DNA of 16,520 bases from Acidimicrobiales bacterium. Lineage in GTDB: Bacteria; Actinomycetota; Acidimicrobiia; Acidimicrobiales; Ilumatobacteraceae. Position 1 is the stretch's first letter; each line of letters opens with the position of its first letter. The translations under genes and the position numbers were made by a program. Location: NCBI GenBank assembly GCA_030833305.1, contig JAURHL010000024.1, positions 1-16,520 on the forward strand. Reading direction: 5' to 3'. This document shows, piece after piece, positions 6,615 to 13,647 of this stretch. The notes beneath the pieces were generated by a model that saw only the letters and a program-made list of their open reading frames with translations, made no database searches and was not told where the DNA came from.

Positions 6615-7671
6615 GAATCTCTCGCCCCGTACGATCGCGGTCAGCGCCGGACGTCCGACGGGTGACGGTGCTCCGATCAATCAACCCATCGTGCTGGCAT
6701 CGAACTTCCGCAATGCTCCGGATTACGCGCGCACCGACGGCACCGAGTCGTGGCAGGCGCTGGAGGAGGCGGTGGGAGCTCTCGAGGGAGGTCGTTGCGT
6801 CTCGTTCTCGTCCGGTCAGGGAGTGGCCTCGGCGATCATCTTCGCGTTGCGCCCCCGCGTCGTGATCATGCCGACGGTCAGTTACCTCGGCGTGCGCAAG
6901 TTGCTCGACTTGATGCAGATCCGTGAGCAGTTGACGGTGGTGCAGGTGGGGATCACCGACACCGCGAACGTTCTGGCCGAGGTTGAGAGACAGATTGTCG
7001 TCCACGGGGCTGACAAAGTGCTGCTCTGGATCGAGTCACCCACGAATCCGACCCTGGACGAAGCCGACGTCACCGCGTTGTGTGCGGCGGCCGCCCGCGC
7101 CGGGGTGCGCACGGCGGTCGACTCCACGTTCGCCACGCCGATGGGTCAACGAGCGCTCCGTGACGGCGCGACGGTCGTGATGCACTCGGGCACGAAGTTC
7201 ATCGGAGGTCACAGCGATCTCATGATCGGTTTGGCGTGCACGACCGACGATGCCGTGCACGATGCTCTCATCGAGGCTCGCACGTTCGTCGGGGCGACAC
7301 CCGGGGCACTCGAGGCCTTTCTGGCACTACGTGGCTTGCGTACGTTGCCCATTCGTTACGAGGCGTCCGCGCGCAACGCCACCGAATTGGCCACGCGATT
7401 GCGGGCCCATCCAGCCGTCGAATGGGCCAAGAACGTCGGGCCGATGTTGAGTTTCATCCTGAAAGGTGGGGCGGTCGCGGCCGATCGCGCGTGCAACGCG
7501 GTTCGCGTCATCGTCCAGGCCACCAGTCTCGGTGGTGTCGAGTCCACCATGGAACGACGCCAGAAGTACGCCGGTGACGCGCACGTGAACCCCGGTCTCA
7601 TCCGCATGAGCGTCGGCATCGAGGATGTCGAGGATCTGTGGAGCGATTTGTCGGCGGCACTAACGTCATGA
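6604..7671 (+). CDS. Cys/Met metabolism PLP-dependent enzyme (cystathionine gamma-synthase/lyase family)
   Basis: Fold-type I PLP enzyme of the trans-sulfuration family, 355 aa from ATG 6604, somewhat shorter than typical members (380-400). Visible family marks are YAR (41-43) for the cofactor phosphate, the GALEGG...SSGQG region (58-73), WIESPTNPTLDEADV (142-156), AVDSTFATP (171-179) and the PLP-lysine motif HSGTKFIGGHSD with Lys198. The usual SRxxNPT stretch after YxR is replaced by TDGTESWQ, so substrate preference may differ from cystathionine enzymes. Candidate reactions are gamma- or beta-elimination or replacement on cysteine, homocysteine, methionine or related compounds. The start lies inside the preceding gene (11-nt overlap), with GGAGG at 6587-6591 twelve bases upstream. 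It overlaps the next gene by ATGA, so tight coupling is expected. Confidence 0.9.
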   Translation: MNPENLSPRTIAVSAGRPTGDGAPINQPIVLASNFRNAPDYARTDGTESWQALEEAVGALEGGRCVSFSSGQGVASAIIFALRPRVVIMPTVSYLGVRKLLDLMQIREQLTVVQVGITDTANVLAEVERQIVVHGADKVLLWIESPTNPTLDEADVTALCAAAARAGVRTAVDSTFATPMGQRALRDGATVVMHSGTKFIGGHSDLMIGLACTTDDAVHDALIEARTFVGATPGALEAFLALRGLRTLPIRYEASARNATELATRLRAHPAVEWAKNVGPMLSFILKGGAVAADRACNAVRVIVQATSLGGVESTMERRQKYAGDAHVNPGLIRMSVGIEDVEDLWSDLSAALTS

Positions 7672-8648
7672 CCATGTCGGATCAGATTCTCGACGTCGAC
7701 CTGCTGGCCTTCGAGCAGGGTGACGAGGCGCGGCGTCGCGCCGTGGTCGATGGTGTGCGACGCAGTCTGGCCACCGGATTCGTCTACACCAGCAGCGACA
7801 TCTCCGAGGATTTGTTGGACACCGCCTACGGGATGTTGCGCGAATTCTTCTCGATGGACCAGGAGACGAAGCAACGATTCGTCGCTCCCGGAGCACACGG
7901 CCAGACGGGATACACCGGCCTTCTCGTGGAGACCGCCGCCTCGAGCGACAAGCCGGACTGGAAGGAGATGCTCAATTGGGCGTCACCGGTCGCCGCCGGT
8001 CACCCGCTGAAGCGCAAGTTCCCGGGTTCGTACCCCGAGCAACTACTTCCCGACGCCGTGGTGCCGGGAATGTCGAAGGTTCTGTATCAGTTCCATGATG
8101 CGATCGCCGACTTGCAACGTCGGTTCCTGCGCGTGATCGCGCTCGGCATCGGATGCGCCGAGACGTTCTTCGACGACATGGTGCAGGACGGTCCCACGCT
8201 CACCCGGGCCATTCGGTATCCCTCCATGAAGGATGCCCCCGAAGGTGGTCACGTGTGGGCCGGTGCACACGGCGACATCAACCTCATCACGGCGTTGCCC
8301 CGCGCGACCGCTCCCGGACTCCAGGTGGAGGTTGGCGGTGAGTGGGTGGATGCGATTCCCCCTGACGGCCGGGTGATCATCAACACCGGCATCATGCTCG
8401 AGCGACTGACGAACGGAGTCATCCCCATCGGCTGGCATCGTGTCGTCGCGTCACCGGGCTTCGAGGACGAGCGTTACAGCGTGGTGCAGTTCTGTCACCC
8501 ACGTCCGTGGACCATGCTCGAGCCTTTGCAATCGTGCTGCACCGCCGAGAACCCGCAGCGTTACTCCACCATCAGTGCGGCCGACGCGCTCGACGAGGTT
8601 CTGTATCAGATCAACCTCATCGAGGACGCTCGCCGTGTGGGCGACTGA
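7668..8648 (+). CDS. Isopenicillin N synthase-family Fe(II) dioxygenase (2OG-FeII_Oxy)
   Basis: Cytoplasmic non-heme iron oxygenase, 326 aa from ATG 7668 (ATGA overlap with the upstream stop; ATG 7674 is an alternative). The N-terminal DIOX_N-like part (1-120) includes FFSMDQETKQRF. The catalytic jelly roll carries the iron triad His201-x-Asp203 (AHGDINLITAL) and His257 (GWHRVV), with Arg269-x-Ser271 (RYS) for the co-substrate carboxylate. GRVIINTGIMLERLTNG is the classic strand before the distal His. The family includes 2-oxoglutarate dioxygenases but also isopenicillin N synthase and ACC oxidase, which do not use 2-oxoglutarate, so the reaction cannot be assigned. Sitting between two amino-acid PLP enzymes and a ROK kinase, it plausibly oxidises an amino-acid-derived intermediate. 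Its stop shares one base with the next start (TGATG). Confidence 0.9.
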   Translation: MTMSDQILDVDLLAFEQGDEARRRAVVDGVRRSLATGFVYTSSDISEDLLDTAYGMLREFFSMDQETKQRFVAPGAHGQTGYTGLLVETAASSDKPDWKEMLNWASPVAAGHPLKRKFPGSYPEQLLPDAVVPGMSKVLYQFHDAIADLQRRFLRVIALGIGCAETFFDDMVQDGPTLTRAIRYPSMKDAPEGGHVWAGAHGDINLITALPRATAPGLQVEVGGEWVDAIPPDGRVIINTGIMLERLTNGVIPIGWHRVVASPGFEDERYSVVQFCHPRPWTMLEPLQSCCTAENPQRYSTISAADALDEVLYQINLIEDARRVGD

Positions 8649-9589
8649 TGGCGGAGTCGGACCCGACGACTGAACTCGTACCCGAGGAGGCGTCCGAGAA
8701 TCCCTCCGGTCGCGAACTCGCGTTGGCCGTCGACATCGGCGGCACCAAGATGGCGGCGGGTCTCGTCACCCGCAAAGGTGAGATGGTCGATCGCGACATC
8801 ATCCGCACCGACCGCGACAAGAACGCCAACGACCTCTTCGACTCGCTGGCGGTCATCGTCAAGCGTCAGTTGGATCGAGCCGGTGAACGTCATGGTGGGC
8901 GAGTGGTGGTGTGCGGCATCGGTTCGGCCGGCCCCATCGAACCCGATTGCGCCAGCGTGTCGCCGTTGAACATTCCGGCGTGGCGACGGTTCCCGTTGCG
9001 CGAGGCCATCGCCGGGGTCGTCGGTGTTCCGGTTCACGGGGATCTGGACGCCAAGGCCTTCGCCCTCGCCGAGGGCTGGTTGGGCGCGGCCCGCGGACAC
9101 TCGAACTATCTCGGGATGGTGGTGAGCACCGGAGTGGGCGGTGGGGTGGTGGTCGACGGACGGTTGATCGACGGCGCGTCGGGCAACGCCGGACACATCG
9201 GTCACGTCATCGTGAATCCCGACGGACATCGATGCGGATGCGGAGCCCGTGGATGTCTGGAGGCCGAAGCATCCGGATCGGCGATCGAGGCGATCACGGG
9301 TCGTCCCGCCACCGAGCCGACGTACGAGACGATGCAGCGAACCGGTCGCATGGTCGGGCGCGCGGTGGCCTCGATGTGCAATTTCTTCGACCTGCCGCTG
9401 GCGGTGGTGGGCGGATCCGTGGCGCTCGGCTTCGGCCCCACGTTCTTCAACGCGGCCCAGGAAGTGATCGACGAGCACTGCCGACTGGACTTCTCGCGCG
9501 GTGCACGAATCGTTCCGGCGCGACTCGGTGACCGTTCACCGATAATTGGCGCCGGTGCGGTGGCGTGGCGCGGTCACAACCGTCGGTGA
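8648..9589 (+). CDS. ROK family sugar kinase/transcription-factor-type protein (kinase form, no HTH)
   Basis: 313 aa. The N-terminal AVDIGGTKMAAGLV (27-40) is the ATP phosphate loop of the actin-like fold. No helix-turn-helix precedes it, so this is a kinase rather than a NagC/Mlc-type repressor. The catalytic-site region is HGDLDAKAFALAEG, with Asp134 in place of the usual N-D-A-N pattern. The ROK zinc site is intact: His186 with CGCGARGC (Cys196, 198, 203) followed by LEAEASG. The second glycine-rich loop is STGVGGGVVV. The sugar-contacting Glu normally found in GEIGH is His183 here (AGHIGH), so substrate may be unusual. Families include glucokinase, ManNAc kinase and allose kinase; I cannot choose. 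It is the last gene of the operon, ending 3 bases before the convergent DUF418 gene. Confidence 0.9.
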   Translation: MAESDPTTELVPEEASENPSGRELALAVDIGGTKMAAGLVTRKGEMVDRDIIRTDRDKNANDLFDSLAVIVKRQLDRAGERHGGRVVVCGIGSAGPIEPDCASVSPLNIPAWRRFPLREAIAGVVGVPVHGDLDAKAFALAEGWLGAARGHSNYLGMVVSTGVGGGVVVDGRLIDGASGNAGHIGHVIVNPDGHRCGCGARGCLEAEASGSAIEAITGRPATEPTYETMQRTGRMVGRAVASMCNFFDLPLAVVGGSVALGFGPTFFNAAQEVIDEHCRLDFSRGARIVPARLGDRSPIIGAGAVAWRGHNRR

Positions 9590-9592
9590 GTC

Positions 9593-10687
9593 TCAACCTC
9601 CGATGAGGCGGTATAGCCGTTCGGCGGGCCCGAGTCCGATGCGATGTCGCCACCATGACGAACCCAGGACGACGGCGATCCAGAGCGTCGTCGAGACGAT
9701 CAACGCGATGGCCAACCCGCGCGCGTCGATGATGGACCACCATCTGAAGAGCACGTAATAGACCACCACGTGCAGGAGGTACGCGGTCAGGGTCATCTGC
9801 CCCGCTCGTTGGAGGACTCGCACGAGCCGTGTCGTTGCGAATCGTTCGACGAACACGCACACCAGGGCGAAGGAGGTGATGGCGATGGCGATGGTGGTGA
9901 CAGAGTAACCCAGACCCCGCTGGAAGGGTTCGGTGCCGATGAACCCCTCGAAGCCGGAACCGTCGGTGACGTGATCGGAGACGACGTGATGAATCAGGTA
10001 AGTGCCGGCAGTGAGCAGCCCACCGATCAGGGCGATCGATCGGGCGTGTCGTTGGAAGCGTTCCACGTGTCGACCGACGACGATCCCGGCGATGAAGAAC
10101 GCGAGCCAGGGCAACACGGGGTGCGTGTAGCCCGTGAAAGTACGGCCGATGAGATCCGCGATGGTGTCGATCTCTCGGGGGTCGAGCCATTCGATGCGCT
10201 CCGAGTCCGATGGTCGCGACGAAAGCCACGCGTTCAGTCCGCCGGTGGCGATGATCGTTCCTGTGGCCAACACGACGAGTGCGCGATCGGACAGGCCGAC
10301 GATGACCGCGGCGATGATCAGATAGGCGCCGTAATAGAAGAGGATCGTCCCGCCCCACGCGTGATTCAGGGCCAGACCCGCGGCGTAGAGAAGAAGTCCG
10401 CGGCGAGCCAGACGTGATCGCATCGAGCCGAGCCCGATGCGATCTTCCGCACGAAGGGCGTTCGAAGCCATGAGGGCGACACCGATTCCGGCCATCAACA
10501 CGAAGGTGGCGGCGAATCGCGTGCTGAGCACACCGTCGAAGGGATGAAACAAGCGATCCCAGAATCCGTCACCCAACATCCGTGCGTTCAAGAAGCCGTG
10601 GTAATTCATGACGATCACCCCGAGCAGGGCGAGGGTTCGCGTGACGTCGGGCGCCACCCGACGCGGGGTGGGCGAGGGCGTCGACAC
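9593..10687 (-). CDS. Multi-pass membrane protein, DUF418-type (acyltransferase-like)
   Basis: Integral membrane protein of 364 aa with about ten hydrophobic segments. The N-terminus (DVTRTLALLGVIVMNYHGF, about 14-32) is the start seen in DUF418/DUF1624 and heparan-alpha-glucosaminide acetyltransferase-like proteins. The C-terminus (GQMTLTAYLLHVVVYYVLF, later GLGPAERLYRLIGG) matches the DUF418 ending GxMTLTxYLLxS...GPxExLxR. Function of the family is not established; acyl transfer across the membrane is a frequent guess. The start is GTG at 10687, five bases after the stop of the racemase-like gene; GTG 10657 is also possible. Co-transcription with that gene suggests a cell-envelope role, which is inference only. 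It ends three bases from the convergent ROK gene. Confidence 0.85.
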   Translation of the reverse strand: MSTPSPTPRRVAPDVTRTLALLGVIVMNYHGFLNARMLGDGFWDRLFHPFDGVLSTRFAATFVLMAGIGVALMASNALRAEDRIGLGSMRSRLARRGLLLYAAGLALNHAWGGTILFYYGAYLIIAAVIVGLSDRALVVLATGTIIATGGLNAWLSSRPSDSERIEWLDPREIDTIADLIGRTFTGYTHPVLPWLAFFIAGIVVGRHVERFQRHARSIALIGGLLTAGTYLIHHVVSDHVTDGSGFEGFIGTEPFQRGLGYSVTTIAIAITSFALVCVFVERFATTRLVRVLQRAGQMTLTAYLLHVVVYYVLFRWWSIIDARGLAIALIVSTTLWIAVVLGSSWWRHRIGLGPAERLYRLIGG

Positions 10688-10692
10688 CGTGG

Positions 10693-11640
10693 TCAGATCC
10701 AGTCGACGCGATCGACCGCGGTCATGATGAGCGGTCGTTGCACATCGACGCGGTCACCGATGGAGGGCGCGGGTTGGTCTTCGGCGATGACCACCATGCT
10801 GGTGTGCATGTGCGGTGGTTCGATCAATGCGAGACGACGTTGGGCGAAGTGGAACGGTGAGCGACCATCGTCGAGTGGCACGACTCCATGCGCCGATCCG
10901 CAACCGATGACGGCCAACGAGCCGTCGTGTTCGATCGTCGCGAGTCGATATCCGGCTCGGTCACCGCGGCGAACGTGTCGAACGTCGATGACGTCGGCAC
11001 CGAGATGGAACATCGACTTGTCGCCGTGCCACAACGCGGTGCCCAGTCGCAGGAACCATTCTCGGTCGGTGAACTCACGTCGAAGTTCGGCGAGCCCGTC
11101 GCCGTCGATGTGGCTGACCCAGACCGGTAGACCGTTCAGTGACGCATCGAGCGACCCGACGATGTCGGCGATCTCACGCACGTGGTCGTCGTTGGTGCCG
11201 GCGAGCGGTGGGTGGATGGACAGACCGATGACCGTGCAACCGGCGCGGCGAGCGGCATCGGCCAACTCGGCGACCCGTGACGGCGGGGAACCGTGACGGT
11301 TCATGGATGAGCGAACCTTCACCAGAACGGGTCGTCCGGTCGCGGCGGCCACATGCGCGAGCGAGCCGATCGTGACGATGGTGTCCTCGCGCAGGTCGGG
11401 TCGGGGGGTCAGCAGGGGCGTGAGGACCACCGGTGTGCGATCCGTGGGCACGCTCGACACCTCGTCGGCGGTGCCGACAGCGAGGTGAGACGCCAAGGTG
11501 GCCGCGCGCCGGGCCAGCCACTCCCGACCGAAACCGTATCCGTTGCCCTTGACCACGGGGACCAGGCCGTTCACGCGGGAGGCCACCGCGCCGACGTGGG
11601 ACTCCCACGCTTGTCGGGTGACGGACAGAACCAAGGTCAC
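10693..11640 (-). CDS. Alanine racemase-like PLP protein (fold type III)
   Basis: 315 aa, shorter than housekeeping alanine racemase (about 370). VVKGNGYGFG at 29-38 is the PLP-lysine motif (canonical AVVKANAYGHG; here Lys31 with two Ala-to-Gly changes). KVRSSMNRHG (108-117) corresponds to KxxTGMxRxG, and RLGTALWHG (198-206) to the RPGxxLYG cofactor-binding stretch. The C-terminal beta domain has GDRAGYR with Tyr231 where the catalytic Tyr of the VGYG motif would be, and ends in a GDRVDVQRPL barrel strand. Amino-acid racemase activity, perhaps supplying a D-amino acid for peptidoglycan, is plausible, but the motif changes argue against simple replacement of Alr. The start is GTG 11640 with a TAGCGT hexamer six bases upstream (leaderless). 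It is followed by the DUF418 membrane gene. Confidence 0.85.
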   Translation of the reverse strand: MTLVLSVTRQAWESHVGAVASRVNGLVPVVKGNGYGFGREWLARRAATLASHLAVGTADEVSSVPTDRTPVVLTPLLTPRPDLREDTIVTIGSLAHVAAATGRPVLVKVRSSMNRHGSPPSRVAELADAARRAGCTVIGLSIHPPLAGTNDDHVREIADIVGSLDASLNGLPVWVSHIDGDGLAELRREFTDREWFLRLGTALWHGDKSMFHLGADVIDVRHVRRGDRAGYRLATIEHDGSLAVIGCGSAHGVVPLDDGRSPFHFAQRRLALIEPPHMHTSMVVIAEDQPAPSIGDRVDVQRPLIMTAVDRVDWI

Positions 11641-11652
11641 GGTGCGACGCTA
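11641..11652 (-). promoter_or_regulatory. Probable leaderless promoter -10 of the racemase-like gene
   Basis: On the minus strand TAGCGT (11652-11647) is followed by six bases and GTG 11640. No Shine-Dalgarno sequence is present. No good -35 was found about 17 bases upstream. Confidence 0.45.
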
Positions 11653-11707
11653 CCGAGAGCGCTCGAGGCTGAGGGGCCGGGGATCCACCGACGCGACGAA
11701 ATACGAC

Positions 11708-11736
11708 TTGTTGGGTCGGGATTACGCCCGTAGCCT
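11708..11736 (+). promoter_or_regulatory. Sigma-70-type promoter of the DUF4395 gene, leaderless
   Basis: TTGTTG (11708-11713) and TAGCCT (11731-11736) are separated by 17 bases, the optimal spacing. ATG 11743 begins after six further bases, so the transcript should start at or next to the start codon. Confidence 0.6.
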
Positions 11737-11742
11737 GACCCC

Positions 11743-12264
11743 ATGTCGCTCCCCTTGGAAACCTCGTCTCGAACGGGCCTGTTCAGCTTTCCGAACCCGG
11801 TGAACGAGACCTCGGCCCGACTGGTGGCCGCCGGCGCCGTGGTGCAGTCGGTGTTGTTCCTGATCGTTCGGGAGTGGTGGGTGCTCGTGCCGTTGACCTA
11901 TGGCTTCGTGGCGCGAGTGCTGACTGGTCCGACCCTCAGCCCGTGGGGAACCATCGTGACCCGATTCATCACCCCGCGTGTTCGTCGTGAGCACACGTTC
12001 GTGCCCGGTCCGCCGAAGCGATTCGCTCAAGGGATCGGAGCCGTGTTCACGGTGGGGGCGTCGGTGGCGTGGGCGTTGGGTGCCCCGACGGTGTCGTACG
12101 TGTTGATCGCGGGTTTGACGGTGGCGGCCAGCCTCGAAGCCTTCGCCGGGTTCTGTCTCGGCTGCGTGATCTTCGGACGGTTGATGAAGTGGGGCGTGAT
12201 CCCCGCGGAGATCTGCGAGGAGTGCAACGACATCTCCAAGCGCCTCGTCCGCCCCACCGCCTGA
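11743..12264 (+). CDS. DUF4395 membrane protein with two CxxC motifs
   Basis: 173 aa. The N-terminal FPNPVNETSARLVAAG (16-31) is typical of DUF4395. There are about four hydrophobic segments (near 27-42, 45-60, 98-113 and 118-136). A loop with FITPRVRREHTFVPGPPKRFAQGIG connects the two pairs. Cys138/Cys141 (FCLGC) lies just after the last hydrophobic segment and Cys158/Cys161 (ICEEC) in the C-terminal tail, giving two CxxC pairs that could bind metal or exchange disulfides. In other actinobacteria DUF4395 genes are often near thioredoxin or sulfurtransferase genes, which would suit a thiol-redox role. No such neighbour is adjacent here and function is unproven. It is a single-gene transcript, convergent with mftF 24 bases away. 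Confidence 0.87.
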   Translation: MSLPLETSSRTGLFSFPNPVNETSARLVAAGAVVQSVLFLIVREWWVLVPLTYGFVARVLTGPTLSPWGTIVTRFITPRVRREHTFVPGPPKRFAQGIGAVFTVGASVAWALGAPTVSYVLIAGLTVAASLEAFAGFCLGCVIFGRLMKWGVIPAEICEECNDISKRLVRPTA

Positions 12265-12288
12265 GACGACGCGTCGACGCGAGCGCTG
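12265..12288. other. Convergent spacer with overlapping palindromes
   Basis: Two perfect 10-base palindromes overlap at 12267-12276 (CGACGCGTCG) and 12271-12280 (GCGTCGACGC) in the 24-base gap between convergent genes. They could pair in RNA only with little or no loop and have no T-tract, so a terminator role is uncertain. Confidence 0.3.
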
Positions 12289-13647
12289 TCAGTCGAGGAC
12301 GGGGAGCAGGGCGCCGGGATCGCGTTCCTCGATCGCACCTTTCCACACCCCGGTGCCGTATGCCACGTCATCGGCCACACGCATCATCACGTATCGCATC
12401 GGGTCCACGTCGGGACGCGTCGACAGCCACGTCGCCACGTTCGGCACCACCGCGGCAACCATCGCCACGCGCCGGACTCGTCGCGAGAACAGACACGCCA
12501 CCATCGTGAGGGGCCACCACGTGCGTGTCAGTGCGCTCGCGATGAGACGACCGGCGTGCAGGTTGCCGCGACCGGCCAGTCGCATCGCGATCGGCACGCG
12601 GTTCTCCACGTTGTTCAACTTACGGACCAACATCGTTGTCGAGGCCAACGCAGTTCCCAGCCCGACCACCGCATGTCCGGCCGAAGCGAGGGCCCACGAC
12701 ACGGCGCTCCACCGATTGAGGCGCAACGGAGCGACCGCACCCGGATGCCGAGCGTGAAGTGCCGCCGCCGCCGAGCCGTAGGACACGCGCTGTTTCCAGG
12801 CCGCGATCATCGACGCTCGGGGTCGGTGGAACACGGTCACCGATGCTTCGTAGCGGCACCGTGACCCACCGGAGTCGAGGCGCCACACCAGATCCACGTC
12901 CTCGCCGTAACGCAACGTCTCGTCGAAGCCACCGATGGATCGCACGACGTCGGTGCGCATCATGATGGCGGCCGCCGGAACGTAGGAAACGCGGGTGCCC
13001 GCGCGCACACGAGCCGGTTCCGGTCCCAGATCGAGCGGCGAGCTCGACCGCTCGTAGCGAGCGAGCAACGACGGGCCCGGGTCGCTCGCCACGCGTGGGG
13101 CCACCGCCGCGACGCGTTCGTCGTCGAAATGGGCGAGCAGCGAACACCATGCGTCGGGGTCCCAGATCACGTCGGCGTCGACGAAAAGCACGAGTTCGGT
13201 GTCGACCTTCGCCAGTCCCGCGTTGCGGGCGGCCCCCGGTCCGCCGGCGACGTCCCGCCGAAGAACCTCGGCACCGGGAACCGCAGCCATCGGAAAGGTG
13301 GAACCGTCGTCGACCACGATCACTCGAGACGCCGCGGACAATGAACGCACGAGGTCGACGATCTCGTCGTGTCGTTCGTCGTGCACCGGAATCACCACGC
13401 TCACGTCCGACTCGCGGAACGTCGATTCGCCGCCTCGATCGATGACGGGATGGATGGCGCCGTTGTCCAGCAGACGCTCGATCAACGAGGGACTTCCACC
13501 CGCGACGTCATCACCACTCTCCAGCGAGTCGAGAAGGGACTTGGCGCGGACGTCGAGTCGCATCACGCGCACCGGCGACCCCGCCACCAACGTCTCGCCC
13601 GATGATGTCGATCGACGCCACCAGGACGAATCGACCACGTACCTCAT
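12289..13647 (-). CDS. mftF: Mycofactocin biosynthesis glycosyltransferase MftF
   Basis: Family 2 glycosyltransferase that in mycobacteria adds a beta-1,4-glucose chain to the mycofactocin core. 452 aa from ATG 13647, about the usual MftF length (470). The N-terminal 80 residues form the extension characteristic of MftF (GETLVAGSPVRVMRL, later LIERLLDNGAIHPV), ahead of the GT-A domain starting DVSVVIPVHDE at 81. Nucleotide-sugar and metal motifs are VVDDGS (111-116) and FVDADV with the DxD at 157-159. GPGAARNAGL (136-145) and RYGEDVDLVWRL with acceptor-site Glu249/Asp250 complete the core. YERSSSPLDLGPEPARV is also MftF-like. Hydrophobic stretches after 310 suggest membrane association. The start codon overlaps the mftE stop as ATGA, so they are coupled. 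The longer open frame to 13698 runs into mftE and is rejected as start. Confidence 0.92.
   Translation of the reverse strand: MRYVVDSSWWRRSTSSGETLVAGSPVRVMRLDVRAKSLLDSLESGDDVAGGSPSLIERLLDNGAIHPVIDRGGESTFRESDVSVVIPVHDERHDEIVDLVRSLSAASRVIVVDDGSTFPMAAVPGAEVLRRDVAGGPGAARNAGLAKVDTELVLFVDADVIWDPDAWCSLLAHFDDERVAAVAPRVASDPGPSLLARYERSSSPLDLGPEPARVRAGTRVSYVPAAAIMMRTDVVRSIGGFDETLRYGEDVDLVWRLDSGGSRCRYEASVTVFHRPRASMIAAWKQRVSYGSAAAALHARHPGAVAPLRLNRWSAVSWALASAGHAVVGLGTALASTTMLVRKLNNVENRVPIAMRLAGRGNLHAGRLIASALTRTWWPLTMVACLFSRRVRRVAMVAAVVPNVATWLSTRPDVDPMRYVMMRVADDVAYGTGVWKGAIEERDPGALLPVLD

Larger units (their letters stand above)
11641..11742. other. Divergent intergenic region between the racemase-like and DUF4395 genes
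   Basis: 102 bases that hold the two divergent promoters described separately. No ORF, RNA gene or strong inverted repeat was recognised in the middle part (about 11655-11705). Confidence 0.5.

Noticed and set aside
8507..8647. 47-residue extension of the ROK protein
   Set aside because: It lies in the dioxygenase gene in another frame and is Arg-rich; the ROK fold begins after ATG 8648.
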